From: Anthracocystis setariae
Taxonomy: Eukaryota > Basidiomycota > Ustilaginomycetes > Ustilaginales > Ustilaginaceae
Assembly: GCA_928724745.1 (NCBI GenBank)
Contig: CAKMXJ010000001.1
Span: 62,001 to 126,000, forward strand
Direction: 5' to 3'
Length of the DNA stretch: 64,000 nucleotides
This document shows positions 28,001-37,114 of this stretch, piece after piece (positions within the stretch are counted from its first letter, which is position 1; each line of letters starts with the position of its first letter). The position numbers and the translations under genes are program-made. The notes below the pieces were generated by a model. That model was not told where the DNA came from. It saw only the letters and a program-made list of their open reading frames with translations, and did not search any database.

Positions 28001-28718
28001 CGCAATGAGTACTGTCAATGGCGATGGTGACAAGTCGACCAAGGTGCTTCGAATCCGTCGGTTTGTCAATGGCAAGTGGCAGCGCGAAATGGTGCGCGAC
28101 CCGGCGGTCATCAATGCCTACCTCACCCAACGCAAGAAGATCGAGGACGAGGCCATCGCTACGGAGGATCTTCTGCCAACCGGTGATGCTGCGATCGATC
28201 TGGCTCGTATGAAGCGTCTGCAAGAGGAGCTCGCGCAGCGCAAGAAGAACCAAGAGCGTCGTATCCAGCGCAAGAACGCCAAGGCGGCCGCAGAGGGTCT
28301 TGCGATCCCGGGAGGATACAAGAGTCTGCTGAACAAGACAGACACCAAGCGTAGGTGCGGTCGATGTGGTGAGGTTGGACACATGGCGACCAACACGGCT
28401 TGTCCGATGTTCCCCAAAGACGGCGCCAAGAATGGAGCAGGTGGAGCGGCGGGGGGCAGTGTACCTGGCACTCCGAGCACGCCCGTGGGTCCAGGCAGGC
28501 CTGGTTTGCCGCACTTGACGACGAGTGGATATTTCGGACCGGGAATCGGCATGGGGATTGGGATTGCAAGTGCGGGGCCCATGACGCCAGTGACGCCGGC
28601 AGTGCAGACTCCGTTGGATTCGCCAGCGCCAAGTCAGAGTCCGGCACCGGGTTTTGGTACGCCAAGCGCAGGCGGAGGCGGAGGCGGAATCAAGTTGAAG
28701 CTCAAGAAAAAGGCATAG
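25056..28718 (+). CDS. TAF1: TFIID subunit TAF1 (TAF111/TAFII250-like)
   Basis: 1220 residues, intronless, from the ATG at 25056. The acidic N-terminus (ALHLGGLALGNVLRDLG and DDDDDFAD) corresponds to the TBP-contacting region. The central DUF3591 domain begins near residue 574 with LRTTRDLTLKDTGPYVLYEY and runs through GIGMGSLLVNYYRKKD-like and TDFLLIRSTT blocks (as seen: KIGMGSLLVNYYRKKD) and the winged-helix part YFPDQNELQMRQRLKEF to about residue 820. A CCHC zinc knuckle (RCGRCGEVGHMATNTACP) lies near residue 1100, followed by a Gly/Pro tail. There is no bromodomain, as in other fungal TAF1 proteins, where it sits in a separate Bdf protein. The protein is the scaffold of TFIID at core promoters, with TAF7. 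Confidence 0.93.
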   Translation: MEDEQNAALHLGGLALGNVLRDLGIDEQHQSDLERLGIASGSGRIKQEDIYNDRFADDDDDFADAHRQNGVSSKDWETEVDDEMRRELASEHDSEERAALDRYYRQGIAQLQQPRAPLRGEDDDFDDSDQDDAPLSQQLRPPSTTPSQLNALPTHPNGAAHVADAIIRVKQERDDDSEMAFLSAPISASTAATPTSSTPLVLPTAHASRQLSPLTPPPQHQPFMSSAPPPRPYIDMQQVRQLFPHFEPGKILDFTELFATRPPKKRKLGPPHAKFHITPEQELPVPESTRQEMLRSSVARPQHTSILPSLARNPDGSLVGPNQQDTSIDDLDLGVITTPGVTADKRNATLAPVELDDWEERIIWATKATNQPVIAQPPQSHAMDAIDDLDIDPKASFAPPSVDKPFNHDLFRGAWTRSIIWDAQSPFIAFDKLVLDMNDPQMMLEQDLGPKIKQNSLLRSDAPVVSAAAQRDLARRQAEQDPLNLSNDKFYEQTREHRQRVRQTLGKLVVQHAWPAVKLQLPWYKTKLTKAQARSWHRPAMQFPTNMPLHFSKTISSKKKKEGAGARKAKDPNEMLRTTRDLTLKDTGPYVLYEYSEEYPPLLAKIGMGSLLVNYYRKKDAKDEHVPKMDIGEPYLLDVADESPFMKFGNIERGQVQPTLYNNMVRAPLFRHKPAHTDFLLIRSTTKNEIRYYLREIRNLFVVGQTYPVQPIPGPHARLITNNIKYRLQMIAYKLIQKSQRQRIKIHRLMRYFPDQNELQMRQRLKEFMEYNRKAGDVNQGFWKLKPHIVVPEEAELLKMLPPENICLAESMQVGQRHLLDCGYTNTAEGDDDDESKMDIEQLLAPWITSKNFINATQGKAMLKLHGDGDPTGRGEAFSFIRVSMKEIFLRAGEDAEERLAQAEAEAKSKSGHKYSVAEQQAVYRSEIDRIWNAQCRALASSIPPKVTLEDERRALLAENGGKPEQRNGGRGESVRRDRSPSAMSTVNGDGDKSTKVLRIRRFVNGKWQREMVRDPAVINAYLTQRKKIEDEAIATEDLLPTGDAAIDLARMKRLQEELAQRKKNQERRIQRKNAKAAAEGLAIPGGYKSLLNKTDTKRRCGRCGEVGHMATNTACPMFPKDGAKNGAGGAAGGSVPGTPSTPVGPGRPGLPHLTTSGYFGPGIGMGIGIASAGPMTPVTPAVQTPLDSPAPSQSPAPGFGTPSAGGGGGGIKLKLKKKA

Positions 28719-29050
28719 TTCTCGCATCAGTGCAGTGTTGTTCGATCAATGTATTTGTATGCATGTCTTTGTCTGGTCATGTTAATCATGCGAGGGCTTC
28801 GGTTTCGATGATCTTGAAGAGTTGCTACAGGGAGTGATGAGAGTGAGCTTGGAGGTCAGGGTCCAACGGTGGGAGAAAAAAGAAAAAGCTCGGATGTCGG
28901 AAATTGACATTTGGTGGAGGGAAAGGCGAAGGAAGTGTTGATCTTGTTGCAGAATCCTGGCATCCTTTCTCTGTGTCTCTCTCACCGATGCCAGGCAGCA
29001 ACCAGACAAGCTTTCAGTTCAAGCTCAAGTTCGCTCTCGAGTAGATCAAG
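28719..29050. promoter_or_regulatory. Intergenic: TAF1 3' region and GCFC-gene promoter
   Basis: 332 bases between two genes on the same strand. No repeat or RNA gene is seen. It must hold the TAF1 polyadenylation site and the promoter of the next gene. Confidence 0.45.
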
Positions 29051-31600
29051 ATGAACAATGGTGAGGGCAGCTCTAGTGGGGCAGGGTTTGTCAAGCGGAG
29101 CAAGCCGAGGAGTTCGGCCGCTCGTATCAGTTCAGCCTACAACGACGACGATGATGATGATGATGATGCAGCAGCAGCAGCGGTTGCGAGTGGGTCAGGG
29201 TCAGCAATACCGCGTAGTGCTGCGTCTCGCTTTGATGAGGAGGAGGAATACAAGGGCGGTGCTCCAAATGTCTTCTTTCGGCCTCGTGTTAAAGGTCAAC
29301 GAACAACGCTTTCTTCCACAAGCAAACCAACAGCGTCCCTCAGAAGGGAGCGACCAGCATCCAGTGCGATGGACCAAGACGTCAACTTCAACGACGATGA
29401 CGACGACGACGACACAGGAAGTGGCACGTTCGAGATTCGCCGCACCAAACTAAGCAATACAGACAAGCAGACTCGTCGAACACCGGTCGGTGTCGCATCC
29501 ATCTCGTCTGCCTCCACCAATACCATACACAGAAAACCAACTACATTGCGTCCAACAACCTTTCGAAACTCTCAACCGCAAGATGCGACTACAGAATCGT
29601 CATCTAGCACCATATACACATCGAAGCTGCTGGAAGAATTGAAAGCGTCCACGCCGACTACCAGCACCCGCGCTAGCCCCAGCCCACCAACAGGCCCAGG
29701 CACACGCATCGACGACCCGATGGTCTCTCGAACCGCGCACCTCTCCCTGACCGACGAATCGCTGCTATCGGATTACGCACACGATCGTATCCCAACCGAA
29801 AGCGTCATCCGCGCAGCCAAAGCGAAGCGCGCCAAACTTGGCACCCAGCCCACGCCTGGCTCATCGATGGATGGGTTTATCTCGCTTGCCCCGCACGCGA
29901 GCTCGAACGCGATGCAAGTGGACGAGGACCCACACCCACACTCGCGATTGCAGCGCGAGGAAGACGAATTCGGCGACGGCGAGGACGAGTTTGCGGATTA
30001 CACGGGTGCGACCGAACGCATCCCGCTTGACGAGAAAGCGCAGAACGAGTGGAGGGAGCAGCAGAGGAGGGAGATGGCAGCGGCTGTTCGTGGTGACTTT
30101 GACGCTGACGCTGGAGTCTCGACGATGGTGGTGGATGAGATGGATGAGGATGAACAAGAGTGGGAGCTCTCGCAGTTGCGACGAACCCAATCTGTCGCGT
30201 ATGCATCGCGGTCTCGCTCACGAGAAACGTCTCCCTTCCGTCCAGCAGCCATGCCATCATCCACCCCAATCCCGTCAGTGAGCACATGTGCCACTCGACT
30301 TGCACTTACGCTGCGCGAACTCGAACAAAGCATCACCACATCGGAAAGCGTGGTGAACTCGACGACGAACGAGTTGAAGCTGCTGGACGGAGCGCAGAGG
30401 GAGAACGAGGCGGATGTGGAGGCGATGGATGACAAGATGCGGTTTTTCGATGAGGTCGAGGCGTTTGTGGGTAGTTTGGCTCGGTTTATCGAGGACAAGA
30501 TGCACGCAGTCGACGAGGCCGAGAGCGAGGCGGTGGAACTGGTTATCAAGCGCACTTGGATGTTGGGTGATAGGAGATCGCGATGGTGGCAAGACCGGCT
30601 TGGCGTCGAGGTGCAAGAGCCCATCGTTCCGAACTTTGGACCGAATCGGCAAGAAGCGCGGGATGCAGTCGTCGACGTTTCAACCGAGGATTTGGACACT
30701 CTCGACACGTCCGATGAGGTTAGCTTCGACCTCGCAGCACGCGAGATCGTCGATCGACTCGAGAGAGCCTTCGCTGACGTCCAAGCGGCGGAATACATGG
30801 ACCCGGCACCAGCGCCACCCCGGACCCGCGTCGGAGACGAAGAGGCGGATACGCACAGTGTGGTAGCACGCTTTGGAGAGTTGCGACGACGGTATGCGGA
30901 CGAGTATGCGCAGATGTGGGCGGGGCTTTCGGTTGCCCAGGTGTGGGAGTTTTATGCAAGGGTTGAGATGGTGGCGTGGGATGTATTTCGCGATCATGAT
31001 GGAGGAGGTTGGCGTAAGGGGGCGAGGGGGATGGATGAGTTCCGCTGGTTGGTTGGCGCGAGGGAGTACGAGAATGCAGGGGTTCAGGCTGCGGGTGGGC
31101 AAGTGATTGGTGGAGATGATGAGGTGGTCAGCTCGCTTGTCGCCAACGTTCTTGTCGAGAGGGTGGTTACGTTGGTTGGGAAGGGAGGTTTCGACGTTTG
31201 GTCGAGGGTGGAAACGGTGCAGGCAGTTGAAGTTGTTGGGAAGGTCGAGGGGTGGCTCGGGAGAGAACATGTCAGGTACACAAGTCTTGTCAGTGCTTTT
31301 GCAGATGTGTTTGCTGGTCAGGTGGAACGACTTGAGCAGCTGGTGTCGCTACAGCTGCCGCCAGGATACCTTGCGCAGCACGCGGCGGCGAGGGAGGTAC
31401 TCGATCAACTGATCCGACTGTTGAACAACCTGCAAATATGGGTAAAGAGCTTAGGTCCCGATCTATCCAAGGGTTTCACCGCGCTGATCGAGATACTGAT
31501 TGCAACCGTCATCGAACCGCTTATCGAGCCCTTCTCAACCTCATCGGTTCAATGGATCCAAGACATCAGGAACCATCTATCCGTCGTTCAGACGTCGTAG
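29051..31600 (+). CDS. GCFC/PAXBP1-like (ILP1/Ntr2-type) splicing factor
   Basis: 849 residues, single exon. The N-terminal half is disordered with Asp-rich tracts (DDDDDDDD near residue 33) and the family blocks FEIRRTKLSN, IYTSKLLEELKAST and MVSRTAHLSLTDESLLSDYAHDRIPTESVIRAAKAKR. These match the N-terminus of the GC-rich-sequence factor family (PAXBP1, plant ILP1). A predicted coiled coil spans about residues 410-500 and the GCFC domain fills the remainder (YADEYAQMWAGLSVAQVWEFYARVEMV). Despite the old name, members work with the Ntr1/TFIP11 and Prp43 machinery in disassembly of post-catalytic spliceosomes. It converges on UTP25 with 63 bases between stops. Family placement is good; the precise partner is inferred. 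Confidence 0.78.
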   Translation: MNNGEGSSSGAGFVKRSKPRSSAARISSAYNDDDDDDDDAAAAAVASGSGSAIPRSAASRFDEEEEYKGGAPNVFFRPRVKGQRTTLSSTSKPTASLRRERPASSAMDQDVNFNDDDDDDDTGSGTFEIRRTKLSNTDKQTRRTPVGVASISSASTNTIHRKPTTLRPTTFRNSQPQDATTESSSSTIYTSKLLEELKASTPTTSTRASPSPPTGPGTRIDDPMVSRTAHLSLTDESLLSDYAHDRIPTESVIRAAKAKRAKLGTQPTPGSSMDGFISLAPHASSNAMQVDEDPHPHSRLQREEDEFGDGEDEFADYTGATERIPLDEKAQNEWREQQRREMAAAVRGDFDADAGVSTMVVDEMDEDEQEWELSQLRRTQSVAYASRSRSRETSPFRPAAMPSSTPIPSVSTCATRLALTLRELEQSITTSESVVNSTTNELKLLDGAQRENEADVEAMDDKMRFFDEVEAFVGSLARFIEDKMHAVDEAESEAVELVIKRTWMLGDRRSRWWQDRLGVEVQEPIVPNFGPNRQEARDAVVDVSTEDLDTLDTSDEVSFDLAAREIVDRLERAFADVQAAEYMDPAPAPPRTRVGDEEADTHSVVARFGELRRRYADEYAQMWAGLSVAQVWEFYARVEMVAWDVFRDHDGGGWRKGARGMDEFRWLVGAREYENAGVQAAGGQVIGGDDEVVSSLVANVLVERVVTLVGKGGFDVWSRVETVQAVEVVGKVEGWLGREHVRYTSLVSAFADVFAGQVERLEQLVSLQLPPGYLAQHAAAREVLDQLIRLLNNLQIWVKSLGPDLSKGFTALIEILIATVIEPLIEPFSTSSVQWIQDIRNHLSVVQTS

Positions 31601-31663
31601 TCTTGCACATCCCACTACCCTCTATCGAATGAATGGAATGAATGATTGCATTGCATTGCCGTA

Positions 31664-33790
31664 TTAGACGAACTTCCAAGTAGCCTTATCTTGCATCACC
31701 ATGTCCCTGGCCTGCTCTGTGCCCACGACTTTTTCCAATTGGATCAAATCGTACTTGCTATACACCACGTACACGGATACTTGGTTGGCATCCACCTCGT
31801 CGTCGCCTTGCTCATTTCTGGTCGTACTCGAGGCTAGATCGGCCTTTGTGATGAAGGGGAACTCGAGCATCTCGGAGTAAAAGCGCGCATTCAAAGGTAG
31901 TTGATAGAACACCACGGTCTTTACGCCTCTCAATTTGAATCTGCGGTAGAAATGAGCCCTCTCGGTGAGTAGGAGGAAGCGTTTTTTGGCGCTGAAGAAT
32001 GATTCGCGCGCTCTTCGGATGTCTTTGGCACTCGAGTATTCCGAGATGCTCGTGTAGGTGAGGTTGGTAGTGTCGGCCGAACGTCGTTTGTCGTTTTTGT
32101 CGCGGAGGTAGGCGTCGAGGCGGACAAAGTCAAAGTAGCTCGGCACCACGATGAGAACGTGACTAGCAGCGACTGCGGATTTTCCCAACTGCACCAACGT
32201 CTTTGCGGTAAACTGGGCCAATCGCAAATCAGGCTCAGCATCCGCATTCGCCGCATCGAAGCGTGTAAAGATCTGACGCACACCACTCGCGACTCGGGAC
32301 ATCTCACTCTCGTCCGACGTCGTGTGCGACACGGAGCGGATCTTGCCAGCAACGTTGGTGAGCGTGTGATTGTACACGGAGCGCAGTGCGGCAAAGTCGT
32401 ATGCGGAGAGCAAGATGGTTTGCCTCATGAGGGCGGCGCGGTTATCGAGGTAAAACTGCTTGACGCGGGAGAAGTCAGTATCGCGAGACTGTTTAGGGAT
32501 ATGGTTGATACGCGAGAGGACGAATTGGAGATGATCCCAGTTCTGCATACTGATGACATCGGTCTGATCCACAATCACCATCTCGATACTCGACAGGAAA
32601 TCGCTATCGCCATGATCCTTCTCGATCCCCAAACGCAAGCCCAACGGTGAAGCGACGATCACATCCGAATCGTAGAAGCCAGAAAATAGCTTGAGACTCT
32701 TCCTTGTCACCTTGAGCCCGAGCTTGAACGAGTCATCGATATTGCCTTTGAAGTTGTCGATGTGATCGTCGGGATACTTTGCGGCCACCGCTGGATCCGC
32801 AAGCTTATCCACCGCCTCCTCGGGCAAATTGTACTCGCGCGCAAAACGTGCCTTGTTGTCCACCTGCGAACACAGACTGAACTTGGTCAGCAGATCCACC
32901 CACTCCAACGCCGAGTTTCTGAACGGCAGCAGAACGAGCACCTTGGGCCGTGTGAAGCCCTGATCGCGCAGATCGAGCTCATCGCTATCGAGCGTGGAGC
33001 CAGCCGAGGCGAGTTTCGCCAGTTTTTCGTTGTTCTTGAGCACCCGACGGCGCGTTTTGGCGATGTGCGACATGGCGTGCATCGCCAGCACTTGGCGGTA
33101 CTGCGGACGGTCTTGGAGCGCAACGTTGGCATCGCAAAAGTCGACGTAGCTGCCAAGCGTGGTCGCGAGAGCCTTGTGGAGCGGAGTGGCGGACGAGTAG
33201 TTTTTGGAAATGTAGGCGTTGAAGGCTTGAAGCACTTTGACCTGCGGTTGACCAGGGTAGTGTTGGGTATCAAAGTGCGGGAGCGAGGGGGAGGAGACAA
33301 CGACGCTGGTGGGTAGAGCAGGAAGCGTTGAACGCGATGCGGTATAAGTGAGCGAGGTGACGCTTTCCGGCAACTTTGCTACGGCTTGGGCGTGCGGACC
33401 ATCGCTGCCAAAGTGGGCATCGAATGCAGTAAGCTGTTTGTGACTGTGGTGCTTCTTGGACGGGCTGGAGGAGGGACGGTCTGCACCGTCGAGCTCGGCA
33501 TCTTGATCATCGGATTCTTCGCCGAAGAGCTCACTAGCGTTCTGAGATTTTGTTGGCGATGCGGAGGAGGATGAGGAGGAGGAGGAGGAGGAGGAGTCAG
33601 ACTTGGCTTTTTTGAATGGCGAAGAGGAGAAAGCGGACTTGGAAGTGGACGTTGAAGCCGATGCTTGGTGTGCGGCTACGGCCTTTCTTGTGATCTTGTC
33701 ATAGTGAGTGAGGTTGGACGAACGCTGACGCTTTCCGGGTCTTGCAGCGCTGACGTTGATGAGGGTGAGCAGCTTGAGGGTCGGATCCAT
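31664..33790 (-). CDS. UTP25: U3 snoRNP-associated protein Utp25 (DEF family)
   Basis: 708 residues from the ATG at 33790 (a GTG just upstream is in frame but unlikely). The N-terminus is Ser-rich with poly-Ser and acidic patches. The core shows the family blocks KVLVLLPFRNSALEWVDLL (about 275-295), KLFSGFYDSDVIVASPLGLRLGIEKD (about 370) and EMVIVDQTDVISMQNWDHLQ (about 405). These are reminiscent of a degenerate DEAD-box helicase lacking Walker A. The C-terminal half includes RFLLLTERAHFYRRFKLRGVK and a VYSKYDLIQLEKVVGTEQA tail typical of the family. In yeast the protein belongs to the small-subunit processome and is needed for 18S rRNA maturation. It shares a divergent promoter with LSG1. 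Confidence 0.93.
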   Translation of the reverse strand: MDPTLKLLTLINVSAARPGKRQRSSNLTHYDKITRKAVAAHQASASTSTSKSAFSSSPFKKAKSDSSSSSSSSSSSASPTKSQNASELFGEESDDQDAELDGADRPSSSPSKKHHSHKQLTAFDAHFGSDGPHAQAVAKLPESVTSLTYTASRSTLPALPTSVVVSSPSLPHFDTQHYPGQPQVKVLQAFNAYISKNYSSATPLHKALATTLGSYVDFCDANVALQDRPQYRQVLAMHAMSHIAKTRRRVLKNNEKLAKLASAGSTLDSDELDLRDQGFTRPKVLVLLPFRNSALEWVDLLTKFSLCSQVDNKARFAREYNLPEEAVDKLADPAVAAKYPDDHIDNFKGNIDDSFKLGLKVTRKSLKLFSGFYDSDVIVASPLGLRLGIEKDHGDSDFLSSIEMVIVDQTDVISMQNWDHLQFVLSRINHIPKQSRDTDFSRVKQFYLDNRAALMRQTILLSAYDFAALRSVYNHTLTNVAGKIRSVSHTTSDESEMSRVASGVRQIFTRFDAANADAEPDLRLAQFTAKTLVQLGKSAVAASHVLIVVPSYFDFVRLDAYLRDKNDKRRSADTTNLTYTSISEYSSAKDIRRARESFFSAKKRFLLLTERAHFYRRFKLRGVKTVVFYQLPLNARFYSEMLEFPFITKADLASSTTRNEQGDDEVDANQVSVYVVYSKYDLIQLEKVVGTEQARDMVMQDKATWKFV

Positions 33791-33938
33791 TGCTGCCACT
33801 ATTGGTGTTATAGTGTGGGATGGAGAGAGCGGTTAGGATGGCGAACAGCGCAAACTGTCAATTAAATAAAGAAACCCGACTTTTCTGACCGAAAAAAAAA
33901 TCAAAAAAAAAAAATCAAAAAAATAAGAAGAAAAGAAA

Positions 33939-33970
<32 letters not shown>

Positions 33971-34086
33971 AGATAATTATTATTAATACTGTACAGTATG
34001 CTCAGCCGCTCCCGCTCACCATCTTGGCTGCTACCACCTTATCACCACATAGCTAGCGGCCCATCGCACATCAGAGCAGAGTCAAC
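33791..34086. promoter_or_regulatory. Bidirectional promoter of UTP25 and LSG1 with poly(dA:dT)
   Basis: 296 bases between the two start codons. Positions 33890-33975 are almost entirely adenine on the plus strand with scattered T and G, including an A run of about 22 bases near 33934-33955. Such poly(dA:dT) tracts exclude nucleosomes at fungal promoters. Both flanking genes act in ribosome synthesis, so shared regulation is plausible. Confidence 0.65.
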
Positions 34087-36201
34087 ATGCCGCTTGCTCA
34101 GTCCAAAAACACCGTAGGTCTCGGAAGAGCCATCCTCAACCGCAAGGCCAAGGAAGCAAAACTACGAAACCAAACCGAATTTCATACCACCGACATCAAC
34201 AACTACGGCTCCGTCTCCAACCTCCGCTCCGTCACCCACCAAGGCGATCTCGAGGAGTTCCTCAACACCGCTTCGCTCGCCGATACCGACTTTACCGCAG
34301 AAAGAAGGAGTGGTGTCACCGTCATCACCGCTCCCAACCGTGAACGCACTCGCCACAACCCATACCTTCTCACCGGCCAGGAGGAACACGAGGTGCTCAA
34401 GAAACACGTCCAGAACAAGGAGCGTCTCAGAGTACCGCGCAGACCCGAGTGGACCAGTGCCACCACGCGTGCGCAGCTCGAGAGGGCCGAGAAGGACGCT
34501 TTCCTCGAGTGGAGGAGGGGTCTGGCCGAGCTGCAGGATGGCGTGGGGCTGGTGTTGACGCCGTTCGAGAGGAATTTGGAGGTATGGCGACAGCTGTGGC
34601 GCGTTATTGAGCGCAGTCATCTCGTGGTGCAGATCGTTGATGCCAGGAATCCTCTGCGTTTCAGATGTGAGGATCTCGAAAAGTACGTTTCCAGTCTGGG
34701 CGTTGGCTCGACCAATGGCATCGAGTATCTCGAACACGACTCAGCACAGCAAGGTCCAAGGAGGAATTTGTTGCTCATCAACAAGGCTGACTTGCTCGAC
34801 GACCAGCAGAGGAGATACTGGGCCGACTACTTTGACGCTCAAGGCATTCAGTATGCATTCTTTAGTGCTGCCAATGCGGCTGCGATTCAGCTGGCCAGAG
34901 CCGAGGAGGAGGAGAGATTGCGTCTCGAACAACTCAAGCTTTCCCAACCGCGAGACGAAGATGACGAAGAAGAGGAGGACGATCAAGAGAACCAAGAGCA
35001 AGACAAAGAAAAAGACGAGGAGGATTCTGCTGCCGCTGCGGCAAGCCAAGGCGCAAAGGAAGCCACCGACCGCGTTCTCGATAACTCACACACCGCCGTG
35101 ATGGACAGCTTGATCGCTGAGAAAAAATGGAGCCAAGACGACGCCGTCGTCGATGCCGCGACTGCCACTGGTGCCACCACGTTGTCAGCCACGCGCGACG
35201 CCACTCGCGTCCTCAACGTGCTCGAGCTCGAAGAGCTCTTCATGGCATGTGCGCCTCCGCTCGACACGTTTGCGATCGACGACCAACCTGCACCTTCGAA
35301 GCTGGTCGTCGGTCTGGTAGGTTACCCGAACGTGGGGAAATCGTCGACGATCAACGCGCTACTGGGCGAGAAGAAGGTCTCGGTCTCGTCGACGCCCGGT
35401 AAGACCAAACACTTTCAGACCATCCATCTTTCGGCGACCACCGTGTTGTGCGATTGCCCTGGTTTGGTGTTTCCGCAATTTGCCACCACGTCGGCCGAGT
35501 TGGTGTGCGATGGGGTGTTGCCGATCGATCAGATGCGCGAGTACACTGCGCCGGCCGAGTTGGTCGCTAAGCGTATTCCCAAGGATATCGTCGAGCGTAC
35601 GTATGGGATTCGCATCGAGACGGTGACTGAGGAGGAAGGTGGTGATGGTGTGCCGACGGGGCTTGAGATGTTGACGGCGTATGCGGTGGCTAGGGGGTAT
35701 ACACGTCAGGGGCAGGGGAATCCGGACGAGTCGCGTGCGGTTCGATATGTGCTTAAGGATTACGTTAATGCTAAGCTGCTGTATTCGCATCCGCCACCGG
35801 GGGTGGATTCGGATGTGTACAATGCTGCGCAACGCGAGCGTGCACGTGCTGCGCTCTCTGGACGCAAATACGATCCGTCCACTGCACACCTCGCTGAACA
35901 TGCCGAGGCGGAGTTGGAGTTGGAGTTGGAGCTCCAAGGCGAATCGAAGAGAGGAGTGGTGAGGCAGAGTGCCAAGTCTAAGGCGTTGGACTCGGCGTTT
36001 TTCGATACGATGGCAAAGAATCGGCCAACGATCGTGGGAAGGACTGGAATGCCCACCGCGGCGATCAATGGTAGGATCGCCAACGATGGATCCGTGATTA
36101 GCAACCCCATCGTTTCACAGCTGCACACTCAGACGGGTGGTAAGAAACATAACAAGGCCAACAAGAGGAAGAAACAACGCTCGGGCGCCGGGTTCGATTA
36201 G
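34087..36201 (+). CDS. LSG1: Large subunit GTPase 1 (Lsg1)
   Basis: 704 residues, intronless. It has the circularly permuted GTPase order: a VDARNPLRF block (residues 184-192), then G4 NKAD (232-235), then an acidic insertion (about 288-315), then G1 GYPNVGKSS (412-420), G2 STPGKTKHFQT (435-445) and G3 DCPGLVFP (456-463). The N-terminus GLGRAILNRKAKEAK and the NPYLLTGQEEHE block are specific to LSG1 among permuted GTPases (Nog2, Nug1). The C-terminus is basic (KKHNKANKRKKQR). The cytoplasmic enzyme triggers release of the export adaptor Nmd3 from pre-60S particles. It is divergent from UTP25. Confidence 0.95.
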   Translation: MPLAQSKNTVGLGRAILNRKAKEAKLRNQTEFHTTDINNYGSVSNLRSVTHQGDLEEFLNTASLADTDFTAERRSGVTVITAPNRERTRHNPYLLTGQEEHEVLKKHVQNKERLRVPRRPEWTSATTRAQLERAEKDAFLEWRRGLAELQDGVGLVLTPFERNLEVWRQLWRVIERSHLVVQIVDARNPLRFRCEDLEKYVSSLGVGSTNGIEYLEHDSAQQGPRRNLLLINKADLLDDQQRRYWADYFDAQGIQYAFFSAANAAAIQLARAEEEERLRLEQLKLSQPRDEDDEEEEDDQENQEQDKEKDEEDSAAAAASQGAKEATDRVLDNSHTAVMDSLIAEKKWSQDDAVVDAATATGATTLSATRDATRVLNVLELEELFMACAPPLDTFAIDDQPAPSKLVVGLVGYPNVGKSSTINALLGEKKVSVSSTPGKTKHFQTIHLSATTVLCDCPGLVFPQFATTSAELVCDGVLPIDQMREYTAPAELVAKRIPKDIVERTYGIRIETVTEEEGGDGVPTGLEMLTAYAVARGYTRQGQGNPDESRAVRYVLKDYVNAKLLYSHPPPGVDSDVYNAAQRERARAALSGRKYDPSTAHLAEHAEAELELELELQGESKRGVVRQSAKSKALDSAFFDTMAKNRPTIVGRTGMPTAAINGRIANDGSVISNPIVSQLHTQTGGKKHNKANKRKKQRSGAGFD

Positions 36202-36366
36202 AGAAACCTCTCACTACTCTGCTTTCCATGTAATCTCTCACCGTAGCGGAATGCTCACCAAACTGTCATAGCGATTGATGCACTCCATTTTCTTTTTCTT
36301 GTGTGCCGGGGGGGGGGGGGGGCACAACTTTGCCTCTACCGAAGAAAGGGGGGGGGGGAATGAGAG
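36202..36366. terminator. Convergent 3' region of LSG1 and mL49 with two G runs
   Basis: 165 bases between stop codons. It contains uninterrupted G runs of 15 bases (36308-36322) and 11 bases (36348-36358). Both transcripts end here, and the G runs could form quadruplexes in the plus-strand RNA. Confidence 0.5.
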
Positions 36367-36984
36367 TTAGAACCCTTTAGCAACGAGGAAAGCTTTGACA
36401 TGTTCAACTCTGTTGCCTTTGATTTTGAGTTTGGAACCTTGGGCTACCATGGCGGGTTGGATGGGGTCGATGTAGGATGGGTGGGCGAGTTTGGGCAAGA
36501 GTTTCCTAGCTGCGCGAGGTCTGAGGGGTTTCTTATTAGGTGCGAGCGGAGAGTTGGGGTTGGTGTGAACGGGGTCAAAGGTGGAGTAAGTTTCGGCGAG
36601 GTAGATGGCGAGATCGTTTTTGAGGTCTTGAATGGATCCTTGAATTTTGCGGATCTCGGTCATGATGCGTGTGCCGCCGTTGCGAATGTCGGTGTAGACG
36701 GGGAGAGAGTCGAGGGTTTTGCCTACGCGCGGGACAAAGTAGCTGTGTTTGACGGCGGTGGGGATGGAGGAGGCAGTTTGAGGAGTGGAGCGGGTGGTAT
36801 CGATGGTTTTGGGAGTGGCCAAGGGGGAAGGAGGAGGAGAAGAAGAAGTGGTGGTGGTGGCGGTGGAGTTGAAGCGGGTGTAGGCAGGTAGTCGGAGTCT
36901 GCTGGAGGAAGCAATGGCGGAGGAAGAGGAAGAGGGAAGAGCAATCACAGTGCGTGCGATGCTGTTACGGCTGATCGATGCCAT
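36367..36984 (-). CDS. IMG2: Mitochondrial large-subunit ribosomal protein mL49 (Img2)
   Basis: 205 residues from the ATG at 36984. The frame is open further upstream, but only through a simple-repeat leader that would encode runs of Ile, Thr and Tyr. The N-terminus MASISRNSIARTVIALPSSS is Ser/Arg-rich without acidic residues, fitting a mitochondrial presequence, and is followed by a low-complexity Thr/Ser/Pro linker. The C-terminal Img2 domain begins at YFVPRVGKTLDSLPVYTDIRNGG and includes TRIMTEIRKIQGSIQDLKNDL. It ends RVEHVKAFLVAKGF, as in mL49 proteins. It is a structural protein of the mitoribosome large subunit. It is divergent from SEC61-gamma. Confidence 0.9.
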   Translation of the reverse strand: MASISRNSIARTVIALPSSSSSAIASSSRLRLPAYTRFNSTATTTTSSSPPPSPLATPKTIDTTRSTPQTASSIPTAVKHSYFVPRVGKTLDSLPVYTDIRNGGTRIMTEIRKIQGSIQDLKNDLAIYLAETYSTFDPVHTNPNSPLAPNKKPLRPRAARKLLPKLAHPSYIDPIQPAMVAQGSKLKIKGNRVEHVKAFLVAKGF

Positions 36985-37073
36985 TCTTGTGGATATAGTC
37001 TGTGTCAGAAGAGAAGATGATGATGAATGAAAGTATGATACGTAATAGTAAGTAGTAGTAGTAGTAGTAGTAG

Positions 37074-37114
<41 letters not shown>

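Noticed and set aside
26709..28727. 672-residue open frame on the minus strand
   Set aside because: Antisense of the TAF1 coding sequence; no recognisable domain, while TAF1 is conserved throughout.
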